Assembly (NCBI GenBank): GCA_951213105.1
Contig: OX578137.1
Span: forward strand, 61,206,736 to 61,270,735
Length of the DNA stretch: 64,000 nt
Source of the DNA: Amaurobius ferox
Taxonomy: Eukaryota > Arthropoda > Arachnida > Araneae > Amaurobiidae
Reading direction: 5' to 3'
Position numbers and translations under genes: made by a program. This document shows, one piece after another, positions 25,549 to 37,144 of this stretch. The number at the start of each line of letters is the position of its first letter. Positions within the stretch are counted from its first letter, which is position 1. Under the pieces are notes generated by a model that was not told where the DNA came from, made no database searches, and worked only from the letters and a program-made list of their open reading frames with translations.

Positions 25549-26280
25549 AATAGTGTATTATTGAAACAATAAATATTTTCTAAACACAGCATATAGGAAA
25601 TGCAGCAAATCCAATGTATTAACAGCAAAGCAATTGAGAGTTAAATCTTTCTACTTCTCAGGGGCGTCGTGTTTATGGATTAACTTGGATTAAATATAAT
25701 TTTTACCTTTTCCTTAAAGTCTGAAATTCAAAACATTATTGAAACTCGTGTATTGTATAGGAATAAAAGTAATTCAGATGTGTTACGATTTCAAAAAGTA
25801 GAAAGCATTTTTTACAATTGTGCACGTTCTAAGAGTATTCAAAGCATGTTTTATTTTGAAGTGGGTCACGTGATCTCTTCATATTATATGGCTGTAATTA
25901 TTTTTTTGATTTTTATTTAAAAATTACCAAACACATTTTGCTCAATTTTTTTTTATATATTTTATGAGATAACTTGAATTTTTCTTAAAATTGCAATTTG
26001 AGAATTTTAACTTTGCTTAAAAAATGTTTGAAAAATTAGGTCCCATACGGTTCAATGTATTTCACTTTTTCAATCCGGGTTCGGTTCAAAACTAATTGAG
26101 TGATATTATTCATTTACATTTCCCATATGTCCCACAGACCGTCTGAATAACATACTAAAATTTCATTTTGCTTAAGTCATTTTTACGGCAGTTATCGCGC
26201 GATCGGACAGACAGACAGACATACAGAATTACCAAAGTCATAAACACTTTTCAACTATGTTGGAAAGTGTTAATAAAACA
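25549..26280. repeat. diverged repeat related to 61.2-61.5 kb
   Basis: The phrases 'gtgggtcacgtgatctctt' and 'atatattttatgagata' have counterparts at 61275-61430. Near 26205 is a short (acag)n run. No coding signal. Confidence 0.55.
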
Positions 26281-27020
26281 GAAACACATCGATTCTACAC
26301 ATTACTGAAAATATGTTCTCAGCCTTTTGATTGTCTCGCCAAGAAAAATTTCGGACTATAAAATGAAACAACTCTGTCTTTATAATATCTGCATGTTATA
26401 TATATTTTAAAATTCGATTTTTCCTTTTTTCCTTATTTATTCAAAATAATTTTTTAATACAGTTTATATACCTAACATTGTGAGATTTAAATGATTTTTA
26501 TTGCATGATTAAAATTGATTCTGATTTATACATGTAACAAAAATATTGAAGATATTTGTCTGTTGTGTGCAAAATAATTGTTGTAATAAAATAAATATTT
26601 TTTTTTATAGTCATATATAATCAGATAAAAAAAAACACAATTTAGAGTAAAGCCTTTTTGAGTTTCTTATCATTTTCTGTAATATAATTGATAAAATTTA
26701 TGAAAAAATTTGTATACATATAATTGTAAAAGTAGTCATTACATTACTTTTACATAGGAGTCCAGGTAAAGATTACAGAGACCCTGTCTTCTATATAAAA
26801 TTAAACAAACTGAAAATTTTGAAAATATCTACAAAATTGAATTGTGAATAGCCTGAACATGCATTAATTTTACATATAGCCACGTCCACATTTCTTCACT
26901 ATCATTTTTACATTTCTAGCGCTCGGCGTTTTCTTAGGGCATTTAAATACTGTTAATTTGCAATAAATAAAATGAGGGGAGAAGGTGTATTCAAGCAGAT
27001 GATTTCACTCCAAATCACCA

Positions 27021-27765
27021 TTTCTGAGTGGTGCTAAAATCTTAAATAATAAAAGACAATGTCTGTCTGTCTGTCTGTCTTATACACTATACGTTCAGCG
27101 ACCGCCTGCCGGAGAGCTACGAAATTTGGCAATCGGAGACCCGGGGGGGGGGAGAGAGAGGATACGTGAAAACCGATTTTTTAAATTTTAATTATTTTTT
27201 TAGTTATTTAATGTTTTATACTATTTCGATCGTTTTTTGCCCCTTTTGTTCTTTTTTCTCCACGATCCAGACGTCGTAGAAAAAAACAAATCACACCACC
27301 GGAAAGAGCAGACAATTGCGAGTAAAAATATATCAATTTCAAATTTCAATTTCGATTTCTAATATTTTTTAAAGATTTTAAAACAAAAGTCACTTTCGAT
27401 TAAAAAAACCAACTTTCGTTTTTAAATCCTCCCATCGTAAAAACTACTCATAATTTCGACTAATAATTTACATTTTTAGAAAGATTAAAGATCTGGCATT
27501 CTTACAAGTCCAATCTGGTCAAGAAATAGTGAAAATTGCCCGCAGGATCACAATTTTAAAGACGTCATGATTTTATATTTCTTGCCCAATTCTCGGCGAC
27601 GAACCGATTCTTCCCCGACATCCCCCCCCCCCGCTGTAGTTTTTTCCCCCGTCTCCATGGAGACCGCGCTTTTTTTAATTTATAGATATTTTAAATAATT
27701 TAAATGATTGAATTACGGTGGATTGAATTCTGGTGATGTATTTGAAATTATTATATTTATAGATT
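27021..27765. repeat. insertion with (TCTG)n start and G/C homopolymers
   Basis: It starts 'aataaaagacaatgtctgtc' followed by (tctg)n, contains a run of nine G near 27140 and of ten C near 27625, and ends near 'gaccgcgctttttttaattt'. It interrupts family E copy 3. Non-coding, class unknown. Confidence 0.5.
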
Positions 27766-27958
27766 GGTGGAACGATATGGAGTTTTTAAATGGATATTTT
27801 AATTTATGGTTATTTTCAATGGATATTTGAATTTATGGATATTTTAATTTTATAGATATTTTAAATGATGGAACGATAGATATTTTAATTTTACGGATAT
27901 TTTAAATGATGGAACGATGGGTATTTTAATTTTATGGATATTTTAAATAGCATATGGT
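27766..27958. repeat. AT minisatellite
   Basis: Imperfect repeats of 'ggatattttaaatgatggaa' and 'tattttaattttatgg' recur about five to six times. Confidence 0.75.
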
Positions 27959-27971
27959 CATTATAAAATTT

Positions 27972-28975
27972 AAATTAGCGTGCCGGAAGTTAGCGCGCGG
28001 GAATCACACTCGGTAATACCGGATTCGATTCCAGCCACTGCCTAAACTGCCGCAGTGTTCAGGCGGAGAACGATCACAGTAAACGTGTGGGTCCGTATGT
28101 CCTTCCGAGAAGTTGATGGTAGGGAAAGGAGGGTACGGTCCCTGTGGATGCCTTCCTCACTGGGTTCCGGTCTAAATTGGGTGAATAAAAAGAAAATTAT
28201 GGAGATTGTCGCGGAGAGCGCGATAGCCCAGTGGTTAGCGCGCGGGAATTGCACTCGGTAGGCCCGGGTTCGATTCCCGCCACTGCCAAAACTGCCGCAG
28301 TATTCAGGCGGAGTACGATCACGTTAAACATGTGGGTCCGTAAGTCTTTCCGAGAGGTTGGTGGTAGGGGAAGGAGGGTACGGTCCCTGTGGATGCCTCC
28401 CCCACTGGGTTTCGGTCTAAATTGGGTGAATAAAAAGAAAGTTATGGAGATTGTCGAGGAGGGCGCGGTAGCCCAGTGGTTAGCGCGCGGGAATTGCACT
28501 CGGTAGACTCGGGTTCGATTACCGCCACTGCCAAAATTGCTGCCGTGTTCACGCGGAGTACGATCACGTTAAACATGTGTGTCCGTAAGTCCTTCCGAGA
28601 GGTGGTGGTAGAGAAAGGAGGGTAAGGGTCCCTGCGGATGACTCTCCCACTGGGTTCCAGTCTAAATTGGATGAATAAAAAGAAGGTTATGGAGATTGTT
28701 GCGGAGGGCGCGGTAGCCCAGTGTTTAGCGCGCGAGAATTGCACTCGGTAGGCCCGGGTTCGATTCCCACCACTGCCAAAACTGCCGCCGTGTTCAGACG
28801 GAGTACAATCACGTTAAGCATGTGGGACCGTAAGTCCTTCCGAAAGGTTAGTGGTAGAGAAGGAGGTACGGTCCCTGCGGATGTCTCCCCACTGGGTTCC
28901 GGTCTAAATTGGGTGGCACGTCCTGGCCGTCCAAACATTTACCTTACACCTTACTGGTAGGTCGCGCTAGCGAGT
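27972..28975 (+). mobile_element. tandem array of four family A SINEs
   Basis: Four head-to-tail units start near 27972, 28213, 28456 and 28699, with a period of about 242 bp. Each has the head 'gcccagtggttagcgcgcgg' (worn in unit 1), a B box 'gggttcgattcccgcc' and the body 'gtccttccgagaggttg'. Units 1-3 stop at 'attgggtgaataaaaagaaa' plus 'ttatggagattgtcg' and run straight into the next head. Only the last keeps the full 3' tail ('ggcacgtcctggccgtcc ... ttacacctt'). The ~100 aa frames on both strands are by-products of this array. Confidence 0.9.
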
Positions 28976-29341
28976 TTGCCACGGTCAGAATTTTCAAGAG
29001 TAGCGAACAGGCTGGTCGCCAAAGGCGGCTAGTGACTGATAAGAATTCCAAGAGTGAAATAACTATCTGTGTGGATTTCATTTTAGCACTAATTCTACCA
29101 TTCCAAGTTTTAAATTTCATATTACATTATATAAAAGTCCGACAGTTCATAGAAAATTTTTTCCCAATTATAAACGGTTCTCCCCACATAGTATGAAATT
29201 GCGATAAATTAGGAGTGAAATACATATGGTAATTTCAAGAAATTTGGATCAAGGAAGCTGCTCTGAAGAATAAGGTTGTAGCGAGTAAATGATAATAGGT
29301 GGGATAAGCTACAAAAGCAGAATATCCTTTCCTCAGGCAAT

Positions 29342-29345
29342 ATAT

Positions 29346-29385
<40 letters not shown>

Positions 29386-29387
29386 TA
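29342..29387. repeat. (CA)n(TA)n microsatellite
   Basis: A CA run followed by a TA run. Family E copy 3 ends here on one side and the 3' end of the Naiad-type element abuts on the other. Confidence 0.9.
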
Positions 29388-29726
29388 TATAATGGAAATA
29401 TAAAAGAAGAAGGAAGGTAACGTAAAGTGATTACACAACGGCGGTAAGGGGTAGTGACCTTACTCCCCAGTTATCAACATGCATGTCTTTAATGCCGCGG
29501 CATGCACTCCTGGACGCCAGCACTGACATTAGCCAACCTCCGGAGTGACAATCAAAATTATCACAAGACCCTTGATAAAGGAAGGTGATATGAAAAAGTA
29601 TGGTCCAAGTCATAGAGACAGCCAAGTTCCTGCACATGCTACCTATTTATAACATCAAAACATTCAAATCAGCAGTTTAGATGTCTGTGCTGTCATAACT
29701 TACAAAGATGTACGATAAAAATTCAT

Positions 29727-32219
29727 AATGACCTCAAATATTTACACAAACTCAACCCATATATTTCATTTTTTCCGTAGTAATTTTTGATGTAATGTAT
29801 CATAAATTGCTTTGGATATTTTTGCATGAATGGCTGTAGTAAGAATTTTTTGTCACTTTCCAGTCTGGTGACGTCCCTGTTTACTATTCTTTTTGTTTTC
29901 GCTAGACCACCAATAAATACATTTCTAAATATATTCCAGTGTAAATTAGAGGTCCAATGTATATGATTCCTGCTGTAGTAATATTATAAGTTATTCTTTT
30001 ATCATATATATAGAATGAAAGTGTATTATGGCTGAAATCAATACTGAGATCTAGAAAATTTACTACATTATTCTGGGTTGGTGGAATTTCTTCCAATATT
30101 AAATTTGAGTGATAAAATTCAAACTTCATTTGAAAAGTTTCATTTTCATAAGCTATTAACAAATCATCAACGTAACGTATGTAAATTATTTCATTGTTAA
30201 TATGGGACATTTTTTCAAAATGATCAAGATAGATGTCTGCTAAAATTGATGAGCATCCCCCGCCCATGGGGATGCCTTTGATTTGCTTATAGAAATTCAG
30301 TCCGTTATATAGGTAGTTTTCTTCTATAACCATCTTTATCAGAGATCTATATCGTTCGATTTCTATATATTTTTGCATTTCAAATTCCCCGTACAACGAG
30401 TTCAGTATTCGGTATAATACCTTGAGTTCAATATTGTTAAAAAGTTCCTTAAAATCATAGGTTCTGAAAAATAATTTTGTTTGATGAGGCCTTAAGATCT
30501 CTATTACCTCGTAGCTATTCCCGACAATATAAGATCCCCGATCTTTAATTTTTCTTAATATAGGTTTCAATATTGCGAGAAGCAATTTGTTAGTTTTAAT
30601 TAGGTAAGTTTTGTACCCAACTGTTACTGGTCTGAAGCTTTTTGGACTTTTATGAAGTGCTTGGGTATATTTATTAAATATGGATATTTTATTCTTTCTA
30701 TATACTTAATACCTGCCTTAAGATATAAGGCTTTGATTCTGTTATTAATCACTTGGTTTGTCATAGTTATCCTGCTGTATAATGCTTGATTTTCATAATT
30801 TGCCATAAGGGTTTTTATGTAAAGGTATTTGCAAGTAAATGCATAATTACCAGGTACTTTATCGGTGTACGTTATTATATATTGTTCTTGCAATAACTTA
30901 AGATTCTTTATATCCAGTCTACATCCCTTTTGACGAGTATAATACATTTTGTAATAATACTCGAAATCATTCAAAAGACTGGATCTCCATTTGTTGAATG
31001 TAAAATCCGGGATGCTGAATTTTATAGACATCTTATAAATAAATGCTTCTAAATTCTTTGTAAATGTATCAAGTGGATTTCCTTGGTGTGGATTACGGTA
31101 TTTGGTGCCTAATTTGAAAGCTCTTATTAAGGCATTATTATTGATTACTTCAAGATTACTTGTAACTATATGACCTATAACAGGATCTTTATAAAAATTG
31201 GTGTTACAATTACATATTACATTATTTCCAATCAAAAGATTTTTACTTAATAAGTTATAATTGCAAATTTTTCTTCCTAAAGGAATTTCGTAACTGTAAG
31301 TCGTTCTAATATTTATATCTGTTATAGGAAGATGGTTTTGATGTGCTTTCAATATCTTGCTAAAAGGGATAGAATTGAAAGTTTTATTTTGAAGTAAGAT
31401 CGATAGATATACCACATCGCATTTTTCTTCGATTTGTTCGTCCTTCAATTTCAAATTTAAAAAGGTGGATCGTTTTCTGATCCAATCATACATAGTAGCC
31501 AAGTTAAGTTTTTGGTATATGAGTTTAGTTCGTTTGTAGACCATATTTTAACTTGTTGAGACCAGATATTCCACATCTGTTGCAAATATTTTTTTCTTAT
31601 GCTTAAAACATATAATTTAATAACTGTAATGTTATGTATTTCAAATTGATAAACCTGTTGCATAAAAGATTCTTTGCGATCGTTATAATTCTGTTTTTTT
31701 CTTCTTTTTTTACTTCCGAACCATCTTCTACATGGATAGTTATTGCTTATTTCCACTATAACTGTATTAGAAGTACTATAGTAAAACTCGTTATTATATA
31801 ATTTGTTAAACATCATTGAATTTAATTCATTTGGATAAATAGAATTACTTTGTCGAATGTGCATATTTTCCCACCAGATGCGTTCCTCCAATGTTACTGC
31901 AAAGTCTAAGATTGTAATGGATATATTATTAAAAGAATGAGATTGAAGGTGAGAGTATAGAAGTAGTATTCCTGATTAATTGCAGAATTTTTCTTAATCT
32001 GGCTACGGTGAGGATTTATTCTTAAATTCAGAGGATTTTTTGTTTGACCTACATAAGATAATTCACAAGTTTTACATTTTATCATATAATATACACACTG
32101 GTATGCTTTACAAAATAAAATGAACTTACTTGAATTTCCTATAATCTTAGGATCGGCACAAGGGCATAGCTTGCATCTTTTTGAGTTGCATTTTTTGAAT
32201 TTGAAGAAAGGCGTGTAAC
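29727..32219 (-). pseudogene. GIY-YIG endonuclease + reverse transcriptase of Naiad-type element
   Basis: From 32219: FFKFKKCNSKRCKLCPC (Cys-rich start), then CVYYMIKCKTCELSYVGQTK, LNLRINPHRSQIK and, after a frameshift near 31940, HSFNNISITIL and ERIWWENMH. This is a GIY-YIG nuclease that would nick the target and retains the Cys/His residues. The frame shifts again near 31460-31540. The CxC linker (ICNCN) is at about 31206-31214, and YTDKVPGNYAF is near 30860. Another shift occurs near 30620, then RT motif A YDFKELFNN (Asp at about 30456), motif B IKGIPMGGGCSS (about 30280) and motif C YVDD (30163-30174). A last shift near 29970 precedes the thumb, which ends near 29727. All catalytic motifs survive but at least four frameshifts break it. 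I see no in-frame UGA suggesting selenocysteine. A 'catttcag' just upstream of the first block could be a splice acceptor. Confidence 0.85.
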
Positions 32220-32630
32220 TGAAATGATGTATATATATATATATATATATAATAAAGATATAATATGAAAATCCAATAATAGAGAGAAGTTGTAACTCGT
32301 TAATTAATCCCTAAATTAAAAAATACCAACAACTTAAAAAGAAAGATAAAAGAGAATCATCAATCAAGAGGAGAATAAAATGCAAACATCTAATCAATTT
32401 AAATATATTCAACAAATATAAAACATAACCTCTCATAAGTTAATATCCTACCAAAAATTACAAATTAATGAAACAGTTAATAAAATAGTTAGTTAGAATA
32501 ACGATAGATGGCAGCGCTAGATATTATTAAAATAAATATTTTATTATCTATAAGTTTAAAATAATAATAGTAATTGCAATATATCAAATTGCAAAGCATA
32601 AACAAATTTGAATATATATGTATAGTCAAA

Positions 32631-32634
<4 letters not shown>
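32182..32634 (-). repeat. pseudo-LTR copy 1 (5' leader of the element)
   Basis: About 453 bp matching 33767-34227 almost base for base. The differences seen are one substitution (agagaagttg versus agagatgttg), one near the gcgtgtaact/gcatgtaact site, and TA-run length. It covers the leader and the first codons of the Cys-rich segment. It includes an internal (TA)n at about 32230-32250. Such direct repeats at the head of tandem copies are typical of Penelope-like elements. Confidence 0.9.

Positions 32635-32706
<72 letters not shown>
32635..32706. repeat. (TA)n tract
   Basis: About 70 bp of TA separating the 5' end of Naiad copy 1 from the 3' end of the partial upstream copy. Confidence 0.95.
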
Positions 32707-32708
<2 letters not shown>

Positions 32709-33799
32709 GTATAATAGTAAAAATTGAAAGATTGGACATGAAGTCAGCCAACAGGAAATACATAAAAGGCCTAGGGGGATTGTGACCCCTAGTTCCCGTT
32801 TACAAGTCGACTTTTCCACCAATGGCAACACTCACGGAGCCATGCATTACCTGCGGTTAAATTCAGTACAACGTCGAAACAGAAGACGCCCATACGAAGT
32901 ATATATCAAACGTAAAATGAAAAAATCCCCCAACATAAGAGCAATATAATTGAAACGACACAAAACTAAACCTACTTAAAATATACGAACTACAAATACA
33001 AATACCTTACCTCCATCCAAATCACTCACGTCAATTTTACACGCTTAAATAGTTCCTCGCTGTATCGATGCCATTTTATTTCCTGAAATAAAGGTGTTGC
33101 CAAAATCTTTACTGAACGCATCGAAAACTTTACTATGTACCACATTGTAACACTGACAAATAAATATTAAAGGATAGTTTTCTGTTATTGCTTCCTTAAT
33201 AAATATAGAATCATTTTTGATCCTATCGTTTCCATAAGAATGCATTCTTTCACTACGTTTAAAGTGATTAATGACTATATTGCGAAATATCCTGATACTT
33301 AAATTAGAATACCAGTTAATTATATAATGTATTCTAAAACTGTACTGTCTTCTTTTATCATAAATAGTATAATACGTTGTCTTGCTAGGTGTTAAATGTA
33401 TACTTATATCCAGATAGTTGATTGCCTTTGTTTTATCCGAGATATTCTCAATAAGATTCAAGCAAGCTGGATAAAAGGAAAAATCAACTTCATACCCGTC
33501 TCCTGTGTTTTCGTATGCTATGAGGATGTCATCAATAAATCGAAAGTATACCATTTTGTTTATAAAGTGATTTCCTTGTTCATAATGGTGCAAATATAGA
33601 TTTGCTAATAATGTCGAGCACCCTCCACCCATTGGCACGCCTTTAATTTGTTTGTAATATTCAGTACCATTATACAATATATTTTCATACAATACGATGT
33701 CCAAAACGTGTTTAAACTTTTGAATTGTGACACTTTGTTGTAATTCAAATGTCTCATGTATTTGCATGAGTTGCATTTTTTGAATTTGAAGAAAGGCAT
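32707..33799 (-). pseudogene. partial, chimeric Naiad-type copy 2
   Basis: Minus-strand frame 33776-33045 (243 aa) starts within RT: YKQIKGVPMGGGCSTLLANL (motif B), FIDD (motif C) at about residues 80-83, and NYLDISIHL, then the thumb to the stop at 33045. Motif A, the fingers, the CxC linker and GIY-YIG are absent. The first codons of the shared leader (FFKFKKCNS) are joined directly to mid-RT near 33768. The RT is clearly a different subfamily from copy 1 (many replacements, different 3' UTR at 32707-33044), although the leader in front is nearly identical. The RT part is open over its whole length. Confidence 0.85.
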
Positions 33800-33808
33800 G
33801 TAACTGAA

Positions 33809-33845
<37 letters not shown>

Positions 33846-34227
33846 AAGATATAATATGAAAATCCAATAATAGAGAGATGTTGTAACTCGTTAATTAATC
33901 CCTAAATTAAAAAATACCAACAACTTAAAAAGAAAGATAAAAGAGAATCATCAATCAAGAGGAGAATAAAATGCAAACATCTAATCAATTTAAATATATT
34001 CAACAAATATAAAACATAACCTCTCATAAGTTAATATCCTACCAAAAATTACAAATTAATGAAACAGTTAATAAAATAGTTAGTTAGAATAACGATAGAT
34101 GGCAGCGCTAGATATTATTAAAATAAATATTTTATTATCTATAAGTTTAAAATAATAATAGTAATTGCAATATATCAAATTGCAAAGCATAAACAAATTT
34201 GAATATATATGTATAGTCAAATTTAAC
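33767..34227 (-). repeat. pseudo-LTR copy 2
   Basis: Direct repeat of 32182-32634, at the head of the partial copy. The longer span is due to a longer internal (TA)n. Beyond 34227 lies a long (TA)n. Confidence 0.9.
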
Positions 34228-34339
<112 letters not shown>

Positions 34340-35235
34340 GTATATATACTCTGCAAAACAATATATGTACCCATAAAAATATATCGCTATCAGCCATTCT
34401 AAGGCATTTGCCGGCCTCTATGCACCCTGCATCAAGGGATACTATTCGAAGACGACAGAAAGAAGGTGGGATTATGTGTCGACGTCCATTAAGCCGCCTG
34501 CCACTGACCTTTCAACAAGGACAGAGAAGTCTGAATTGGTGCCGAGCTCGGTTAGCCTGGACAGTAACCGAAAGGAGGTATGTTTTTTTTAGCGATGAAT
34601 ATCTCTTCAATCTCAGTGCTGATGACCGCTGCATACATGTGTAGAGGAGGACTGGCCAGCGTTCAGATCTCGCATTTGTTGTGGAGCGGCACACGGCCAT
34701 CATACTCGGTGTAACAGTTTGGGGAGCCGTCTCGTGAGATAGCCGCTCTCCTCTCCGCGCGACAGCCCAGTGGTTAGCGCGCGGAATTTGCACTCGGATG
34801 ACAAGAGTTCGATTACCGCCTCTGTCCAAACTGTCGCTACGTTCACGCGGAGTACGATCACGTTAAATGTGTGGGTCTGTAAGTTCTTCCGAGAGGTTGG
34901 TGGTAGAGTAATTAAAGTAAGGTCCCTGTTAACGCCTTCCCCACTAGATTCCGGTCTAAATTGAGTGGCACTTACTGACTGTCCAAAGAGATACCTTACA
35001 CCTTTGGGTAGGGCGGACGTTCTGGGTCGAGGAAGACGAAGAAGCCGATCTCCTCTAATTGTGCTGAAAGTCCATCTGACGGCTCGCTGAATCTTCGATG
35101 ATATTCTGCAGCCGGTTACTCCGTCTATGTTGTCAAGCTGCACAGGTTTCATTTACCAACAAGACAATGCTTGAATACACACTGCAAGACTTTCTCAACA
35201 AATGTATCAATGATATTTTGATGGAAATTTTTCAT
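34340..35235 (+). pseudogene. Tc1-like transposase relic, split by a SINE
   Basis: The 5' end 'tactctgcaaaacaatat' matches the start of the 43.4 kb Tc1. An internal deletion removes most of the N-terminus. Then come RRPLSRLPLTFQQGQRSLNW, a block with FFSDEYLFNLSADD (first catalytic Asp kept) and VTVWGAVS. A SINE (34755-35042) interrupts. After it the reading resumes up to 'accaacaagacaatgc', which would encode the QQDNA catalytic block, followed by a stop. The C-terminal third is missing. The intact family inserts at TA, and this copy sits at a (TA)n tract. Confidence 0.75.
34755..35042 (+). mobile_element. tRNA-derived SINE (family A) inside Tc1
   Basis: Head 'gacagcccagtggttagcgc', B box 'agagttcgattaccgc' and the tail 'ttacacctttgggtaggg'. 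Direct repeats agccgctctcctct (34741-34754) and agccgatctcctct (35043-35056) flank it, 14 bp with one mismatch. It is therefore younger than the Tc1 copy it splits. Confidence 0.9.
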
Positions 35236-35524
35236 GTGACTGTACAATTTGAATTAATGCAGGCTTATTAAATGTTTTCATTAATAGGTAAATACATTAT
35301 AAGAATTAATTTTCTTTGAGCAAAACTTGAACTTACGAACTGTAACTGAATAATATGTAGTAATATTCTTACATATATTCAATATTTTTTAATTTGTAGC
35401 CGACATTATTACTTGATTTCATATCCACTAACCTCTTTGTCATTTTTTTTTATTATTCCTTGTCAACGTGGTAAAATCCACAAGCATATATATAGCTAGC
35501 TCTAAATACAATATTTCAGCCCCC
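35236..35524. other. no feature recognised
   Basis: AT-rich, with a small (ta)n and 'tatatagctagctct' near 35495. No coding or RNA signal. Confidence 0.5.
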
Positions 35525-37144
35525 GATAAACGTTTTGAATGGGTGAGATTGTTCCTTTGCATATAACAACATCCACAGACTGTTTTCACGCTTAACTGTT
35601 TGCACGCCGTCAGCATGGTTTAGCCGATATCGTCAATGACAGCAAGAAACGTTCTACAAGACACAATTTTAGCAAACTTATATGAAAACTGAATTTTTTG
35701 TCCCTTGACATAACCGGAATTAAATTTGTATGCAACTTAGCTCAAGCTACACAAAGTTTCAATATCCAAGCTCATAACCATGAAATTCACTTATAAGGGA
35801 CGGGAACTTATTAAGACTCTTGCCTACAGAGGATAACTTTACGTACCTGGTAACTATGATTGATTTATGGTTTGCAGGTAATATTACATGTTTGCTATAT
35901 CAGATTTTTTATAATGCTCTTAAGCCGTTTTTTGAAGGTCGTAATATTTTTCATTTTCATACAATTTTCTATAATGTCAAATTTTGCATTATCTTTGCAC
36001 TCATATTAATGTTCAACACTATATTTATTTTATTTAAAGGCATAAATATCTTACATCCTGTTGCACTTTACTTTAAAATTTAACTTTATTCAAAATACTA
36101 AACTGAATAAGCTATAATACCCAACACAACAACATATCCATTGCTTTCAGTTTCTTGATTTTTCTTTTAATGCCTTGATTTCTAAAAATTGATCTTGATT
36201 TTATTTATGGATAACCCTGCCTCCGGCTGAAGCTTTTACGCTAAGTAAGTTTTGCAGTAATTTAATTGGCCAACCTGTCTCTCGCACATGATTTTTCAAA
36301 AGACTTTTCTTCTACTTCGTTTCTCCTGATTTATTGAAAGACAAGTGCTTGAGCTATATTTCTTCAGGTTAAGAAAATAATCTAAACTGATCCTCTGTTT
36401 AAGATTTTCTGTTAATATTTTGTTTAATACTGATTGCATGGTTTATTGCTTACTTGTTATTAAAAATGTAATTACATGCAATATGTTAATATGTTAAAAT
36501 GGTAAGTGAAATAATGTGAAAATTTTTGTAGAAGCTGTCCATTTAATATGGCTTCTAAATCTGAATAAACCGACGAATGTAGGAATATAAAGAGGTATTT
36601 AATTAAATAATAAGTAAAACTTGACTGTGAATCTGATATGGGAAGCACGCAATTTAATGTCTCTACTGCAGTTTTTATGCAGAAGAATCTTTATATATTT
36701 TATCAATTTATTTAAACTTTAAGGAAGAACCTGACAGGCTGGAAGCGGATGGATTTCGAAATCTCTTAAGTATCTTAAGTGAACATTTATATTTTGTTTG
36801 TCTCTTTATAAATGTTCCAATCAACTTTTTAAGAATTTATGCATGACCAACTTCATTACCATATGCAAATACTCTCAAAATAATGTGATTCAGTCCAATA
36901 AATTTTGAATTATCCGATGTTTTATTTTAATTATTTCTCAGGTGATTTTCTTCGCCGAGAAGAAAATCAGAATAAAGAACCAGCTGCTAGTTTAATATTT
37001 TAATGTATGGAAGAAAACACTCAAAGAGACACTTCTAAGCTTAATATCTCCTGAACTTCGCTAACGAAGATGATGAAACTTTTTCTGGTAATGAAACTGC
37101 ATATAGTGAATATTTCAATATAAGTATAATACTCCTACACTCAC

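Larger units (their letters stand above)
20689..29341 (+). repeat. family E, copy 3 (split by several insertions)
   Basis: Recognisable parts are 20689-22735, 26280-27020 and about 29035-29341, in the same order as copy 1, ending in (CA)n(TA)n. The gap 22736-26279 holds other repeats, a hAT element and a SINE. The gap 27021-29034 holds a simple-repeat-bearing element and a tandem SINE array. Small ORFs at 21009-21197, 21410-21749 and 21800-21985 are not conserved between copies and I do not call them genes. Confidence 0.7.
29388..32634 (-). mobile_element. Naiad-type Penelope-like retroelement, copy 1
   Basis: Minus-strand element bounded by (TA)n tracts at 29387 and 32635. Its order is a 5' leader (32634-32220), an N-terminal Cys-rich segment and GIY-YIG nuclease, a CxC linker, the reverse transcriptase, and a 3' UTR (29726-29388). 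GIY-YIG upstream of RT, joined by a CxC motif, is the permuted layout described for Naiad/Chlamys Penelope-like elements and differs from canonical Penelope. Bias towards microsatellites and pseudo-LTRs are also known traits of that group. The 3' UTR block with 'ggacgccagca' recurs twice, inverted, at 49.66-50.0 kb. Confidence 0.85.

Noticed and set aside
28213..28290. True tRNA genes at SINE heads
   Set aside because: A and B boxes are present, but I could not form a convincing cloverleaf with acceptor stem closure, and the units continue into SINE bodies.
28042..28960. Overlapping 70-100 aa ORFs on both strands that look like a small gene family
   Set aside because: They fall exactly on the tandem SINE units and repeat with the SINE period. 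The similarity is that of the DNA repeat.
29727..32219. Selenocysteine-encoding Naiad, as reported for spider Naiads
   Set aside because: I found no in-frame TGA at conserved Cys positions in the readable segments. The breaks are frameshifts.
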